This document shows positions 8,915 through 16,109 of a DNA stretch of 38,011 nucleotides, one piece after another; position 1 is the first letter of the stretch; each line of letters opens with the position of its first letter. Position numbers and translations under genes: made by a program. The notes beneath the pieces are model-generated. The model worked only from the letters and a program-made list of their open reading frames with translations, was not told the origin of the DNA and searched no databases. Source of the stretch: Vibrio hannami (GTDB lineage Bacteria > Pseudomonadota > Gammaproteobacteria > Enterobacterales > Vibrionaceae); NCBI RefSeq assembly GCF_029589055.1, contig NZ_JARQZP010000008.1:1-38011 (forward strand), in the 5' to 3' direction.

Positions 8915-9768
8915 CAACTCCTGAAATTTTACAGGCCGAACCTGTCGAATCCATCAAAAAACGCTTTATTGAGCAAGCATTCATTCCACAGGCAATCCAA
9001 GACGTCGGAGAAGTGAAAGCGAATCTCATGGCCGAGGGGCTGCAAAGTACCAATGAAACAGCATGTGTTCTCTTGAATGCGGTGGCGCTATTTCGAAATC
9101 AAGAAACTCGAAACGACAACTACAAAGGTTTGCAATTCTTTGCGGAAACCGTGACCGAGTCGGACATGGTTGACTTGATTTGTTCTCGTAACGAGATTGT
9201 GCGTCAGGTGATTCAAGAGGCAGACCCAAACGCCAATCCACCAAAGCCGGAGATTCTGGAGAGTGACAAGTCGATGCTGCTTCGTAATTCACTCGCTCCT
9301 TTTGGTCTGGCTACCACAGGGACGCGCGAGGGCTATCGCTTTCATGCGCTCACAGTGGGGGAGCGGCCTTTGATTAGCGTAACGTCTGAATCCGAAAACG
9401 TGGTTGTGGTGCGTTATGAGTTTCGCCCTACTGACGGCATTGAGCGCCCGAAATCGGCCGAGCCTCGAATGGTGGAGCCAAACTCAGGAAAAGTGGAATT
9501 AAAGATTCTTTCTCGAACCGGGAATGGTCAGGCTTCCCCGGAGCTCATTCAACTAGTGCGTGATTACCTGACCCGAACAGACATCGCGCAAGAAACCGAT
9601 GAGCTGTCGGTCAGTGGAGGGGAGATTATTGAGTATGAAATCGATCTTGCTCTAACGGAAATTCCCAAGCCTAACCAACTGATAGACCGGGAAGGGCTCA
9701 ACAAGCGCCTCGCAGAGTACGCAGAAGAACAGCACATTCTTGGGGGGAAATTCAGCGCAATGAGTTGA
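8911..9768 (+). CDS. J: Baseplate protein, P2 gpJ
   Basis: A 285-residue baseplate-wedge protein (P2 gpJ is 302, T4 gp6-like). Visible family traits are the mid-region GTREGYRFHALTVGERP and the C-terminal KPNQLIDREGLNKRLAEY. It follows gpW and precedes gpI, the order in P2. The ATGA junction with gpW implies coupled translation. Confidence 0.88.
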   Translation: MTTPEILQAEPVESIKKRFIEQAFIPQAIQDVGEVKANLMAEGLQSTNETACVLLNAVALFRNQETRNDNYKGLQFFAETVTESDMVDLICSRNEIVRQVIQEADPNANPPKPEILESDKSMLLRNSLAPFGLATTGTREGYRFHALTVGERPLISVTSESENVVVVRYEFRPTDGIERPKSAEPRMVEPNSGKVELKILSRTGNGQASPELIQLVRDYLTRTDIAQETDELSVSGGEIIEYEIDLALTEIPKPNQLIDREGLNKRLAEYAEEQHILGGKFSAMS

Positions 9769-9896
9769 TTCACATCGCCAAGAGTTACAACGCGCACGGG
9801 GTTGTTGTCCGGAAACCGGAGTCAGACATTGTGTGCGAGTGGAGGCAAGCGCCTCATTGCATAGGGATGAGTGTAGATGTCTCAGTTAAAAAATAG
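9765..9896 (+). CDS. Possible 43-residue protein between gpJ and gpI
   Basis: The 108 bases between gpJ and gpI are open in one frame from a TTG overlapping the gpJ stop, giving a plausible peptide (LIHIAKSYNAHGVV, later CEWRQAPHCIGM) that overlaps the gpI start. No good ribosome site is seen, and the frame stays open for some way inside gpJ. It may be a real coupled gene or chance. A copy of the CGGAAACCG motif lies inside it. Confidence 0.25.
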   Translation: MIHIAKSYNAHGVVVRKPESDIVCEWRQAPHCIGMSVDVSVKK

Positions 9897-10410
9897 TGAT
9901 TTTGAAACCCTTCTTCCGGATTACCGAACAAGTTACGAGCGCGCCTATGAAGAGGGGATAAAGGAAATTGTCAAGAGTGATGATTTCTTTGATTGGTTGA
10001 TTGACCCTATGAAAACCAAAACGGAATTGCTCGACATCTTGGCAAAGGAGGCCGGGGTCATTGATTGGTATGACTCCGATCTTGACATCGACAAGCGACG
10101 CTCTATCCGGGATGCGCCTAGCATTCATAAAAAGAAAGGCACCATTAAGGGCATTCAAGAGGGTTTGGAGGCGCTGGGTTGCAGAGCAACGGTAACCCGA
10201 AACGAGAAGTACTCCCTTCATATACACAACCTAGTCACAGACAAGCAACTTACTCTCGATCTCCACGAGCGATTGTATGAGCGCATCAATAGCAGCAAAT
10301 CATTGAGAGATGTGTTTGAGCTGGTGATAGGGCGTTTATGGCTAGGGCAGATTTACAAATCCGCTCAGGTGGTTACCGGGCGGCACATCATGATAAAGGC
10401 GGCTGAATGA
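9877..10410 (+). CDS. I: Tail protein, P2 gpI
   Basis: A 177-residue baseplate component (P2 gpI is 176) that links the wedge to the tail fibre. Recognisable features are the N-terminal LLPDYRTSYERAYEE, the acidic WYDSDLDIDKRRSI segment and KKGTIKGIQEGLEALG, matching the P2 gpI pattern of hydrophobic helix then a GT.KG.......LG motif. AGGG lies 10 bases before the ATG. It overlaps the fibre gene by 4 bases. Confidence 0.88.
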   Translation: MSQLKNSDFETLLPDYRTSYERAYEEGIKEIVKSDDFFDWLIDPMKTKTELLDILAKEAGVIDWYDSDLDIDKRRSIRDAPSIHKKKGTIKGIQEGLEALGCRATVTRNEKYSLHIHNLVTDKQLTLDLHERLYERINSSKSLRDVFELVIGRLWLGQIYKSAQVVTGRHIMIKAAE

Positions 10411-11933
10411 GCAACATATTAACGCGAGACGTTCGTTGCTATCTGACCAATGCGGGGCGAGCGGCTGAGCTCAATGCCATTGGTAGTGATGCAGAAATTA
10501 GAATAGTCAAAATGGTCATTGACGGCCATTTGGTTCCAGACGATGGCGACCCGAAAGCTGTTGATACAGTTAAAACTCCGATAAGCGTCCCGTATGACGC
10601 AATGGTGAGCGTGGACGAAGCGACAGGGACACTTAAGCTCATTGCGGATATCCCGGCCAATCATGGCGGGTTTGTCATCAACGGGGTGGCGTGGGTGTTG
10701 GAAGATGGCACGGTGTACGCCTATTCAAGAGCTATGTCCGATGTCAAACCGAGTGCGGATTCCGGACAGGCGTCAGCGGTGCGCTATGAGTGTGAGATTG
10801 TGACGCAAAATGCCAGTGTCATTACTCATACTTATGATGCCTCTCAATTGTATGCGACGCATTTTGAGTTAGCTGAGAAGGTAAGCAAAACCGGAAATGA
10901 AATCATTAACGGCATTAAGCAGTTTGCTGGGAATCTGGTTGCTTTAGGTCGTCTTTGGTTTCATGGTGGGAACGGGCAGGAACTCGGTTTCGGTGGCACT
11001 CACGATAACCCGCACCACGTTATTGAAGCTAATGCGGGTGGTGGTAACGTTGCTATTCGAGCTGGTCACAGGGTGTCGGCTGCGCCTGACTTTGAGCTGA
11101 TTGCAACTGAGGCGGGTAGACCTTGGGCTATCAATATTTCTAATGATTCGCCAAATGGAGGATTCGCGTTTCAAGTTGCAAGCGATGTAGCAGCCGTCAA
11201 TGACGTTCTTACGATGGAGACTGTCTTTGCTCTGGAGCCCGATTCCGCCACGTTTAACTATCCTGTTCATGCACCAGCGCCAACACAAGCCTCGCACTTA
11301 ACTCGTAGAGATTGGGTTGAGGAAAACTTTGTTGATAAAGAATCCACTCAAGATATTTCCGGGAACAAAAAATTCAAAAGCCAAAGTCTTGAATTATCAA
11401 GCCATTGGTTTAATGACTTGTATAACGGTACAAATAAGAACTACATACATTTGTATCCTAATGGAGGTCATGAAACCGCAGTATATACCGAGTTTAGATA
11501 TTGGAATGGGACAACCCATAAACAGGCTATTGTGGTTGATGGTGAGGAAGACTCGGTATCGATTCAAAGCCCTCGCGCTCTGGACGCTCAATCGGATGCA
11601 AATATTGCGCTTACTCGTAGAGATTATGTGAATGATAACTTTCTGAGTAAGTTGGGAGGCACGTTAACGGGCGCTCTAAGGCTTATTGCCGATAACACCA
11701 AGTTGCTTGCACTCAGGAAAAAAATGATTCGGGTTATGTCGGATGGGCTCTGGAAGATGCGTCTGGAATTGCACGATACTTATTTAACATGGCTTCGGGT
11801 ATCGATGGTCAGTTCTCAATTCAGGCAAGAGGGCAGGACGGACAATACAAGGCCACCGCGCTCACTATTAATAACTCAAGTAATCAAGTTTCGTTTCCTG
11901 CGGCACCGCCTAGCTCACCAAATCCGCCGCTAA
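10407..11933 (+). CDS. Tail fibre, N-terminal part (frame-broken gene)
   Basis: Receptor-binding fibre attached to the baseplate. Residues about 1-150 form a fibre attachment domain (DUF3751-like: ITNAGRAAELNA-type start and later GGFVINGVAWVLEDG). Two repeats, ASHLTRRDWVEENFV and ANIALTRRDYVNDNF, belong to the shaft. After LIADNTKLLALR the protein turns to unrelated sequence: the natural continuation lies in the -1 frame beyond the A run at 11718-11724. The last 70 or so residues in this frame are therefore probably not native. Confidence 0.85.
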   Translation: MSNILTRDVRCYLTNAGRAAELNAIGSDAEIRIVKMVIDGHLVPDDGDPKAVDTVKTPISVPYDAMVSVDEATGTLKLIADIPANHGGFVINGVAWVLEDGTVYAYSRAMSDVKPSADSGQASAVRYECEIVTQNASVITHTYDASQLYATHFELAEKVSKTGNEIINGIKQFAGNLVALGRLWFHGGNGQELGFGGTHDNPHHVIEANAGGGNVAIRAGHRVSAAPDFELIATEAGRPWAINISNDSPNGGFAFQVASDVAAVNDVLTMETVFALEPDSATFNYPVHAPAPTQASHLTRRDWVEENFVDKESTQDISGNKKFKSQSLELSSHWFNDLYNGTNKNYIHLYPNGGHETAVYTEFRYWNGTTHKQAIVVDGEEDSVSIQSPRALDAQSDANIALTRRDYVNDNFLSKLGGTLTGALRLIADNTKLLALRKKMIRVMSDGLWKMRLELHDTYLTWLRVSMVSSQFRQEGRTDNTRPPRSLLITQVIKFRFLRHRLAHQIRR

Positions 11934-12289
11934 TAGAGCATCACATGCCAAACAAAGCCTATGTCGATGCTCACACTGAGATTCAACAAATCTCTGGCGC
12001 TAATGGTGTCGCCCATATATTTAATGACGGAACAGTGCTGATTACAGGGCATGGGACAGCAGCAGCGGTATCAGGTAGTCCCGTAGCGATACCTTTGCCA
12101 GTTACAATAAAATCTTTCGACCAGACGAAGGGTGATATGGCAATAGCCAGTCATGTAGGAACGGATACTAACGCAACCAACATTATTACAGACGTAACGT
12201 CTTTGGGGCGAACAGATTATATATTTTTCAAAACCGCTTATGGGTCGAATGTCGGCGTTAGTTTTATTATGAGAGCGAGGTTAGCATGA
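11714..12289 (+). CDS. Tail fibre, C-terminal part in the -1 frame
   Basis: From the A run this frame reads QEKNDSGYVGWALEDASGIA, then FNMASGIDGQFSIQARG and so on, continuing fibre style without interruption to a stop at 12289. It includes MPNKAYVDAHTEIQQISG and a C-terminal tip domain (about 100 residues, glycine- and threonine-rich). An internal ATG at 11789 could in principle start a shorter product but has no clear ribosome site. Read with the upstream part, the intact fibre would be about 627 residues. It overlaps the fibre-assembly gene by 4 bases. Confidence 0.7.
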   Translation, partial: QEKNDSGYVGWALEDASGIARYLFNMASGIDGQFSIQARGQDGQYKATALTINNSSNQVSFPAAPPSSPNPPLIEHHMPNKAYVDAHTEIQQISGANGVAHIFNDGTVLITGHGTAAAVSGSPVAIPLPVTIKSFDQTKGDMAIASHVGTDTNATNIITDVTSLGRTDYIFFKTAYGSNVGVSFIMRARLA

Positions 12290-12897
12290 TTGTTGATAAT
12301 GAGTTACGACGATATTTTGAGCATCACCCTATTAATAAAGAGCTTGAAGCGGGGGTAATTCAAGGCAGCTTTTTTGAGTATCACGAAGACGGAGCGTTGC
12401 CTGACGGTTTGTTTGAAATAACGGATGAACATGATTATGCAGTGAGCCAGAGCGCACCAGAAGGAAAGCAATGGGTGTTTGATGAAGAAACACAGCAGCC
12501 TGTTTTGGTGTCGGTTGTTTATGACATAGATGAAGTTCGCCAAGCGAAACATGCAGCTATTAATTTGTGGCGTGACGCTGAATACAACAGTGAGTCAGCT
12601 ACGGTCACAGTGGATGACATTCCATACGACGCAGACCCCGCCTCACTATCTCTCATTGAGGGGTACGTGACGGCAGGTTATGCCCCTGATTACTGGATTG
12701 ATGCAAATAACGACGAAGTCCGACCGTTTACGCTGGATGTGCTCAAGGCTGTTCATGTGAAAATAATGAGTCATAAGAATGCTATTCACGCTCGCCAGCA
12801 CACCATGAAAGCGGAAATAGCAGCACTTAACACCGTTGAAGAAATTCAGACTTATGCAATCGGGTGGCCTGAAGGTGAAGGGAGTAACAATGAATAA
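12286..12897 (+). CDS. Tail fibre assembly / chaperone protein, DUF4376-like
   Basis: A 203-residue protein directly after the fibre. The C-terminal half, with NLWRDAEYNSESATVTVDDI followed by PYDADPASLSLIEGY, fits the DUF4376 pattern (R.aE...v.v.g..fdaD..S...i) found in fibre-linked chaperone proteins. The N-terminal part contains the PDGLFEITDEHDY and GKQWVFDEETQQPV segments seen in fibre-assembly proteins. It is coupled to the fibre by a 4-base overlap. Confidence 0.72.
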   Translation: MIVDNELRRYFEHHPINKELEAGVIQGSFFEYHEDGALPDGLFEITDEHDYAVSQSAPEGKQWVFDEETQQPVLVSVVYDIDEVRQAKHAAINLWRDAEYNSESATVTVDDIPYDADPASLSLIEGYVTAGYAPDYWIDANNDEVRPFTLDVLKAVHVKIMSHKNAIHARQHTMKAEIAALNTVEEIQTYAIGWPEGEGSNNE

Positions 12898-13180
12898 AAA
12901 TGAAACGTACGAAGATATGAGAGTGCCGCTTAATTCAAGCGTGTTCTCCATCCGCCCATCAAAAATACTAAGAGAGAAATGGTTTATTGAAATTGATGGA
13001 ATGCGTTACATGCTTGAGCCAGAGCAGGACTTAACACCTATCGAATTATACAACATTCAAGAGTGGAAAGAGCTCGCTCGGCAACATGCTTGCAATGTAA
13101 ATAGTACTGTTATTGAGCAGCTTTTAGAGCTGGCGAAAGAGCTAGGCATTATTCGTCATTTTAAGCAGGAGAAACTTTAG
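12890..13180 (+). CDS. Unknown 96-residue protein in the fibre region
   Basis: Starts at ATG 12890, overlapping the stop of the previous gene by 8 bases, with GAAGGTGAAGGGAG just upstream. The sequence is soluble, with a tryptophan-containing middle (REKWFIEIDGMRYML) and a helical end. I do not recognise the family. Position suggests an accessory virion or fibre gene (a moron). Confidence 0.6.
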   Translation: MNKNETYEDMRVPLNSSVFSIRPSKILREKWFIEIDGMRYMLEPEQDLTPIELYNIQEWKELARQHACNVNSTVIEQLLELAKELGIIRHFKQEKL

Positions 13181-13252
13181 ATGAAAAGAGACTTTGCGAT
13201 ATTTGGCGTGTTTTTCGTTACTGGTTTTGTTTTGGTTCAGTTGCTTATTTAA
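13181..13252 (+). CDS. Tiny 23-residue membrane peptide
   Basis: The ATG follows the previous stop directly (TAG-ATG), with AGGAG 10 bases upstream. After MKRD the rest is a single hydrophobic helix (FAIFGVFFVTGFVLVQLLI), so a one-pass inner-membrane peptide is predicted. Function unknown; small membrane peptides in phage accessory spots often alter the host envelope. Confidence 0.5.
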   Translation: MKRDFAIFGVFFVTGFVLVQLLI

Positions 13253-13310
13253 GGGGTGAATATCATTGAAATTGTAACCGCATCATCCGCACCCGTCGAA
13301 ACTCTACAAG

Positions 13311-13333
13311 ACCGCTGTTCAGGCGGTTTTTTT
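13311..13333 (+). terminator. Terminator before the sheath operon
   Basis: Stem ACCGC (13311-13315) and GCGGT (13323-13327), 7-base loop, then seven T. It closes the fibre/accessory unit. Confidence 0.7.
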
Positions 13334-13354
13334 ATACCCAAAAAAGGTGATTTC

Positions 13355-13585
13355 ATGGCAACAAAAAAGCCAACTCAAGGGAGCAAGCAATCAAAGCCCC
13401 TTACGCTCAATCAGAGACACGCGCTCAAAGAAACAAAATCCAGTCCGGAAACCGACGATTACGAGGTTGTCATTGAATGCAATCTACATGATGAATGGCA
13501 GAAGGTCGGAAAGATACTTCCATTAACTTCCGCTCAGGCGTACTTGTTTGAGCAACAGGGCAAACTTAAAAAGGTGACTAAATAA
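13355..13585 (+). CDS. Unknown small protein before the tail sheath
   Basis: A 76-residue basic protein with a well-placed AAAAAGGTGA before ATG 13355. The N-terminal 35 residues are low-complexity and K/Q/T-rich; the rest (DDYEVVIECNLHDEWQKVG) looks folded. Its stop overlaps the sheath ATG (TAATG), so it is translated with the sheath. P2-like phages often have a small gene here, but I cannot name it. Confidence 0.65.
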   Translation: MATKKPTQGSKQSKPLTLNQRHALKETKSSPETDDYEVVIECNLHDEWQKVGKILPLTSAQAYLFEQQGKLKKVTK

Positions 13586-14757
13586 TGGTTGGTAAGTTCT
13601 CAAACTTCATTAAACACGGCCTGACTTTCAATAAGACCGCGCCGCCTGAGCCAATTGCAACCGGGGCTCAACAAATCGGCTTGCTTATAGGTACAGCGCC
13701 AAACAAAGACCCTTCGGTAAAATATGATGAGCCTGTTCGTCTGCGCTCTCCTGATGACGTCGTTTTGCTTGATACTACCGAGAACCCTCAAGGCTCGCTG
13801 TTCTATCCGGCCAAGTATGTGCTTGAGCACTCCAGACGGGTGCTTTATGCCATCGTGGTTGAAGATGAAGCGGTTAAAACGGGCGAAGAGTACAAAACAG
13901 AAATGCTCAAACGAATCATTGGTGGTAAGGATGCCAGCACAGGTAAGTTAACGGGATTATCAGCCGTGAAAAACTGCCCGGACGCGCCAACGATTATCGG
14001 TTCGACCATGTATGAAAACGAGATCACGCTCATCAATACGCTTGGTACGCTGGCGGTAGATACATCCGCGCTGGCGTGTGTGGGACTACCAAACACCAAC
14101 ACGGCCGAGGCGATCACTTTTGTGGATAATTTTGGTGATGCTCATGAGCACGTTATCGGGGCGGACGTTTCGATTGAGCGATGGGGTGTACCTATTTGCT
14201 CAAGTGCTTGGGCGATGTCGGTGGCCTTGTCGGTTGACCCTTGGGAATCTCCTTCAAATCAGCCTGTTGTGGCGGATTCAGTGGCGCGCCCAATCGGGCA
14301 CCGTTACACCGATGAGCGCTCAGAATCGAATGAGCTTAACTCATACGGCATTTGTGTGCCTGTTCGCCCTAAACGCGGTGGCTTTGTGTTCTGGGGCAAC
14401 CGAACCGTTACAGGGCATTGGATTTCATCAGTGGGTCTTGAGAATTGGGTTCAGCGCAAGCTTGAGGATGCGATGGAAACCGAAGCCGACAAGATGATGG
14501 ACTTTGATTTCTTTAAGCAGGAAGTTGAGCGAATCAATAACTTCTTTTCGGATGCTCGCAAAGCTGGTGCGCTGATTGATGCCAGAGTGTACTTGCATCA
14601 ACAAATGAACACAGCAAGCAGCTACGACTCCGGTCAATGGGCGCTGGCAATTGATTATGGTGAGTACATGCCAAATGAACACACGGTAATCTTTTTCAAT
14701 AAAGACAATTCCATTACTAAAGAATATGTCGAAACGGTTGTAGGAGAGCTTTCATAA
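13585..14757 (+). CDS. FI: Contractile tail sheath, P2 gpFI
   Basis: A 390-residue protein (P2 FI is 396) that polymerises around the tube and contracts at infection. The N-terminal insertion segment (PEPIATGAQQIGLLIGTAP), the mid PRPIGHRY-like segment (SVARPIGHRYTDE) and the C-terminal strand exchange region (VIFFNKDNSITKEYVETVVGEL) are as expected. FGFWGNRT-type text is present as RGGFVFWGNRTVTG, a hallmark of the sheath family. It is coupled to the tube gene by a TAATG-type overlap. Confidence 0.93.
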   Translation: MVGKFSNFIKHGLTFNKTAPPEPIATGAQQIGLLIGTAPNKDPSVKYDEPVRLRSPDDVVLLDTTENPQGSLFYPAKYVLEHSRRVLYAIVVEDEAVKTGEEYKTEMLKRIIGGKDASTGKLTGLSAVKNCPDAPTIIGSTMYENEITLINTLGTLAVDTSALACVGLPNTNTAEAITFVDNFGDAHEHVIGADVSIERWGVPICSSAWAMSVALSVDPWESPSNQPVVADSVARPIGHRYTDERSESNELNSYGICVPVRPKRGGFVFWGNRTVTGHWISSVGLENWVQRKLEDAMETEADKMMDFDFFKQEVERINNFFSDARKAGALIDARVYLHQQMNTASSYDSGQWALAIDYGEYMPNEHTVIFFNKDNSITKEYVETVVGELS

Positions 14758-15239
14758 TGGCTGGCGGACGCACTATTACGCATCAGAAATTCTTGATCGG
14801 CAAACTGACGATCTCTAATGAGATTGAGAAATTTACGGCGATTAAGTACAAGAAAAAAACAGGTGAGCTGAAAGGCTCATTCATCAAGCAAAAGAAAATG
14901 CTCGGATATGAAGCGCTGGACTGGGAAATCACTGGAAAAATGCTTGATGAGTCGCTTGCCACCGAGGTCGGCAAGGATGGCGAAAAAACCATTGCCACTT
15001 ACATAGAGAAGGGCTATGACGAAAATGGCGACGACTATCGCATTGAGCACATCATGACGGGTGAGTGTGAAATCGATACGGGTGATGCTTCCAACGGGGA
15101 AGAAAAACAAGCCACCATCAAAGGGGTGACGGTGGTTCGCCATAAGCACACTGACACAGGCAAGACCATCACGGAGGTGGATATCCCCAACGGAGACTAC
15201 TTCGTTAATGGCCGACGAATCGCCAACGCCATCAAATAA
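14757..15239 (+). CDS. FII: Tail tube protein, P2 gpFII
   Basis: A 160-residue protein (P2 FII is 172) forming the inner tube. The beta-barrel pattern is visible: a conserved KKTGELKGSFIKQKKMLGYE region, ATEVGKDGEKTIATYI, then HIMTGECEIDTGD and the closing NGDYFVNGRRIANAI. It overlaps the sheath stop by one base. The transcription unit ends shortly before element B. Confidence 0.92.
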   Translation: MAGGRTITHQKFLIGKLTISNEIEKFTAIKYKKKTGELKGSFIKQKKMLGYEALDWEITGKMLDESLATEVGKDGEKTIATYIEKGYDENGDDYRIEHIMTGECEIDTGDASNGEEKQATIKGVTVVRHKHTDTGKTITEVDIPNGDYFVNGRRIANAIK

Positions 15240-15262
15240 CCAATGCACGAGCCAGCCCCTTT

Positions 15263-15356
15263 GATTGCATTTGTGTGAATACCGGCTTTCTGCAGAAAGT
15301 TAAAGTGCAATCAATTGGGCGGTTCTTAGCCTGGTAATTTTATTGCTTTTGCAATC
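15263..15356 (+). repeat. Three-box element B (94 bp)
   Basis: Boxes: GATTGCA 15263-15269, TGCAATC 15306-15312 and TGCAATC 15350-15356. A CCTGG core (15330-15334) lies between boxes 2 and 3, and GAATACCGGCTTT, the reverse complement of a string in elements D and E, lies between boxes 1 and 2. It fills the gap between the tube gene and the tail-chaperone gene. Confidence 0.85.
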
Positions 15357-15365
15357 ACTCACAAG

Positions 15366-15391
15366 GAGAGGTCATTGGCCTCTCTTTTTTT
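15366..15391 (+). terminator. Terminator between tube and tail-chaperone genes
   Basis: Stem GAGAGG (15366-15371) and CCTCTC (15379-15384), followed by seven T. It separates the very abundant sheath and tube transcripts from the lower-dose tail-assembly genes. Confidence 0.8.
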
Positions 15392-15417
15392 ATTTCTCGT
15401 TATCCGGAAACCGAACA

Positions 15418-15981
15418 ATGAATAAAGAACTAGAACGAATCAAAGCCTCACTCCAGAAATCTGAAAAAGACTATCAAAAGAAAACTATCACTTTGCTTGA
15501 GTCGCTCGATGGCGTCAGCTCTGTGACCGTTCGAGCGCCAACGCTCAATGAAGACCTTGAGCTTAGTGATGCTGACGGCCAGCGTGATGAGGTCGCAATG
15601 GTGGCATTGGTGACAGGTTTGGAGGTTCGTCAGGTTGAGGAAATCGCCTCACCAGATTGGAACAACATTGTTGAGGCGTTGAATGCGTTTCTGTCTAAGA
15701 CCTCGTATGAGCTTGCAGGGAAACAGTACAAACCGAAAGAGAAAAAAATCACGTTGCTTTTTACCGAGCAAGAGAAAGAAGTGTTGTTTTGTTTGCCTAC
15801 GGTGGGGATCACTCGACGCGCTAAAAAGATTCAAGACGCCACCAAGCGCCTGAAATTTTATCTTGCTCAGATCACGGAGCTGTCTCCACAAGAAATTGAA
15901 GAAATGCCCCTTCCGGATTATCGAATGCTGGACGCAGTGGTGACTGATTTTTTGAACAGAACGGCGGATTACTTTCAGTAA
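15418..15981 (+). CDS. E: Tail assembly chaperone, P2 gpE-like
   Basis: A 187-residue protein in the P2 gpE slot (after the tube, before the tape measure). It probably coats the tape measure while the tail is built. Near the 3' end, T TTT TTG at 15948-15954 in the zero frame is a textbook -1 slippery heptamer, as expected for E/E'. It is longer than P2 gpE (91). The ATG at 15418 follows a copy of CCGGAAACCGAAC, and no ordinary Shine-Dalgarno is seen, so initiation may be weak or use GGAAA. Confidence 0.78.
   Translation: MNKELERIKASLQKSEKDYQKKTITLLESLDGVSSVTVRAPTLNEDLELSDADGQRDEVAMVALVTGLEVRQVEEIASPDWNNIVEALNAFLSKTSYELAGKQYKPKEKKITLLFTEQEKEVLFCLPTVGITRRAKKIQDATKRLKFYLAQITELSPQEIEEMPLPDYRMLDAVVTDFLNRTADYFQ
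15948..15954 (+). promoter_or_regulatory. Programmed -1 frameshift site (T TTT TTG)
   Basis: The zero-frame codons are GAT TTT TTG, so both tRNAs can slip back one base and re-pair. The -1 frame is then open for 51 further codons to the stop just before the tape measure. P2-like tail genes E and E' are known to use such a slip. Confidence 0.75.
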
Positions 15982-16109
15982 AAGATTATGAGCTATTGGA
16001 AACCATTCTCCCGTTAGCCGGGTATGACATGAACCGAGTGGATGAATGGACGCCAAAGCAAGCAAAAGACCGCTACAAAACGGCACTCACAAAACTTGGG
16101 GCTGATTAA
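15954..16109 (+). CDS. E': Tail chaperone extension E' (made by -1 frameshift)
   Basis: The -1 frame from 15954 reads EQNGGLLSVKDYELLETILP and on through AGYDMNRVDEWTPKQAKD to a stop at 16107-16109, which overlaps the tape-measure ATG. It has no start codon of its own at the 5' end, which supports expression only as the E+E' fusion (about 230 residues). The longer form is needed in small amounts to load the tape measure. Confidence 0.72.
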   Translation, partial: EQNGGLLSVKDYELLETILPLAGYDMNRVDEWTPKQAKDRYKTALTKLGAD

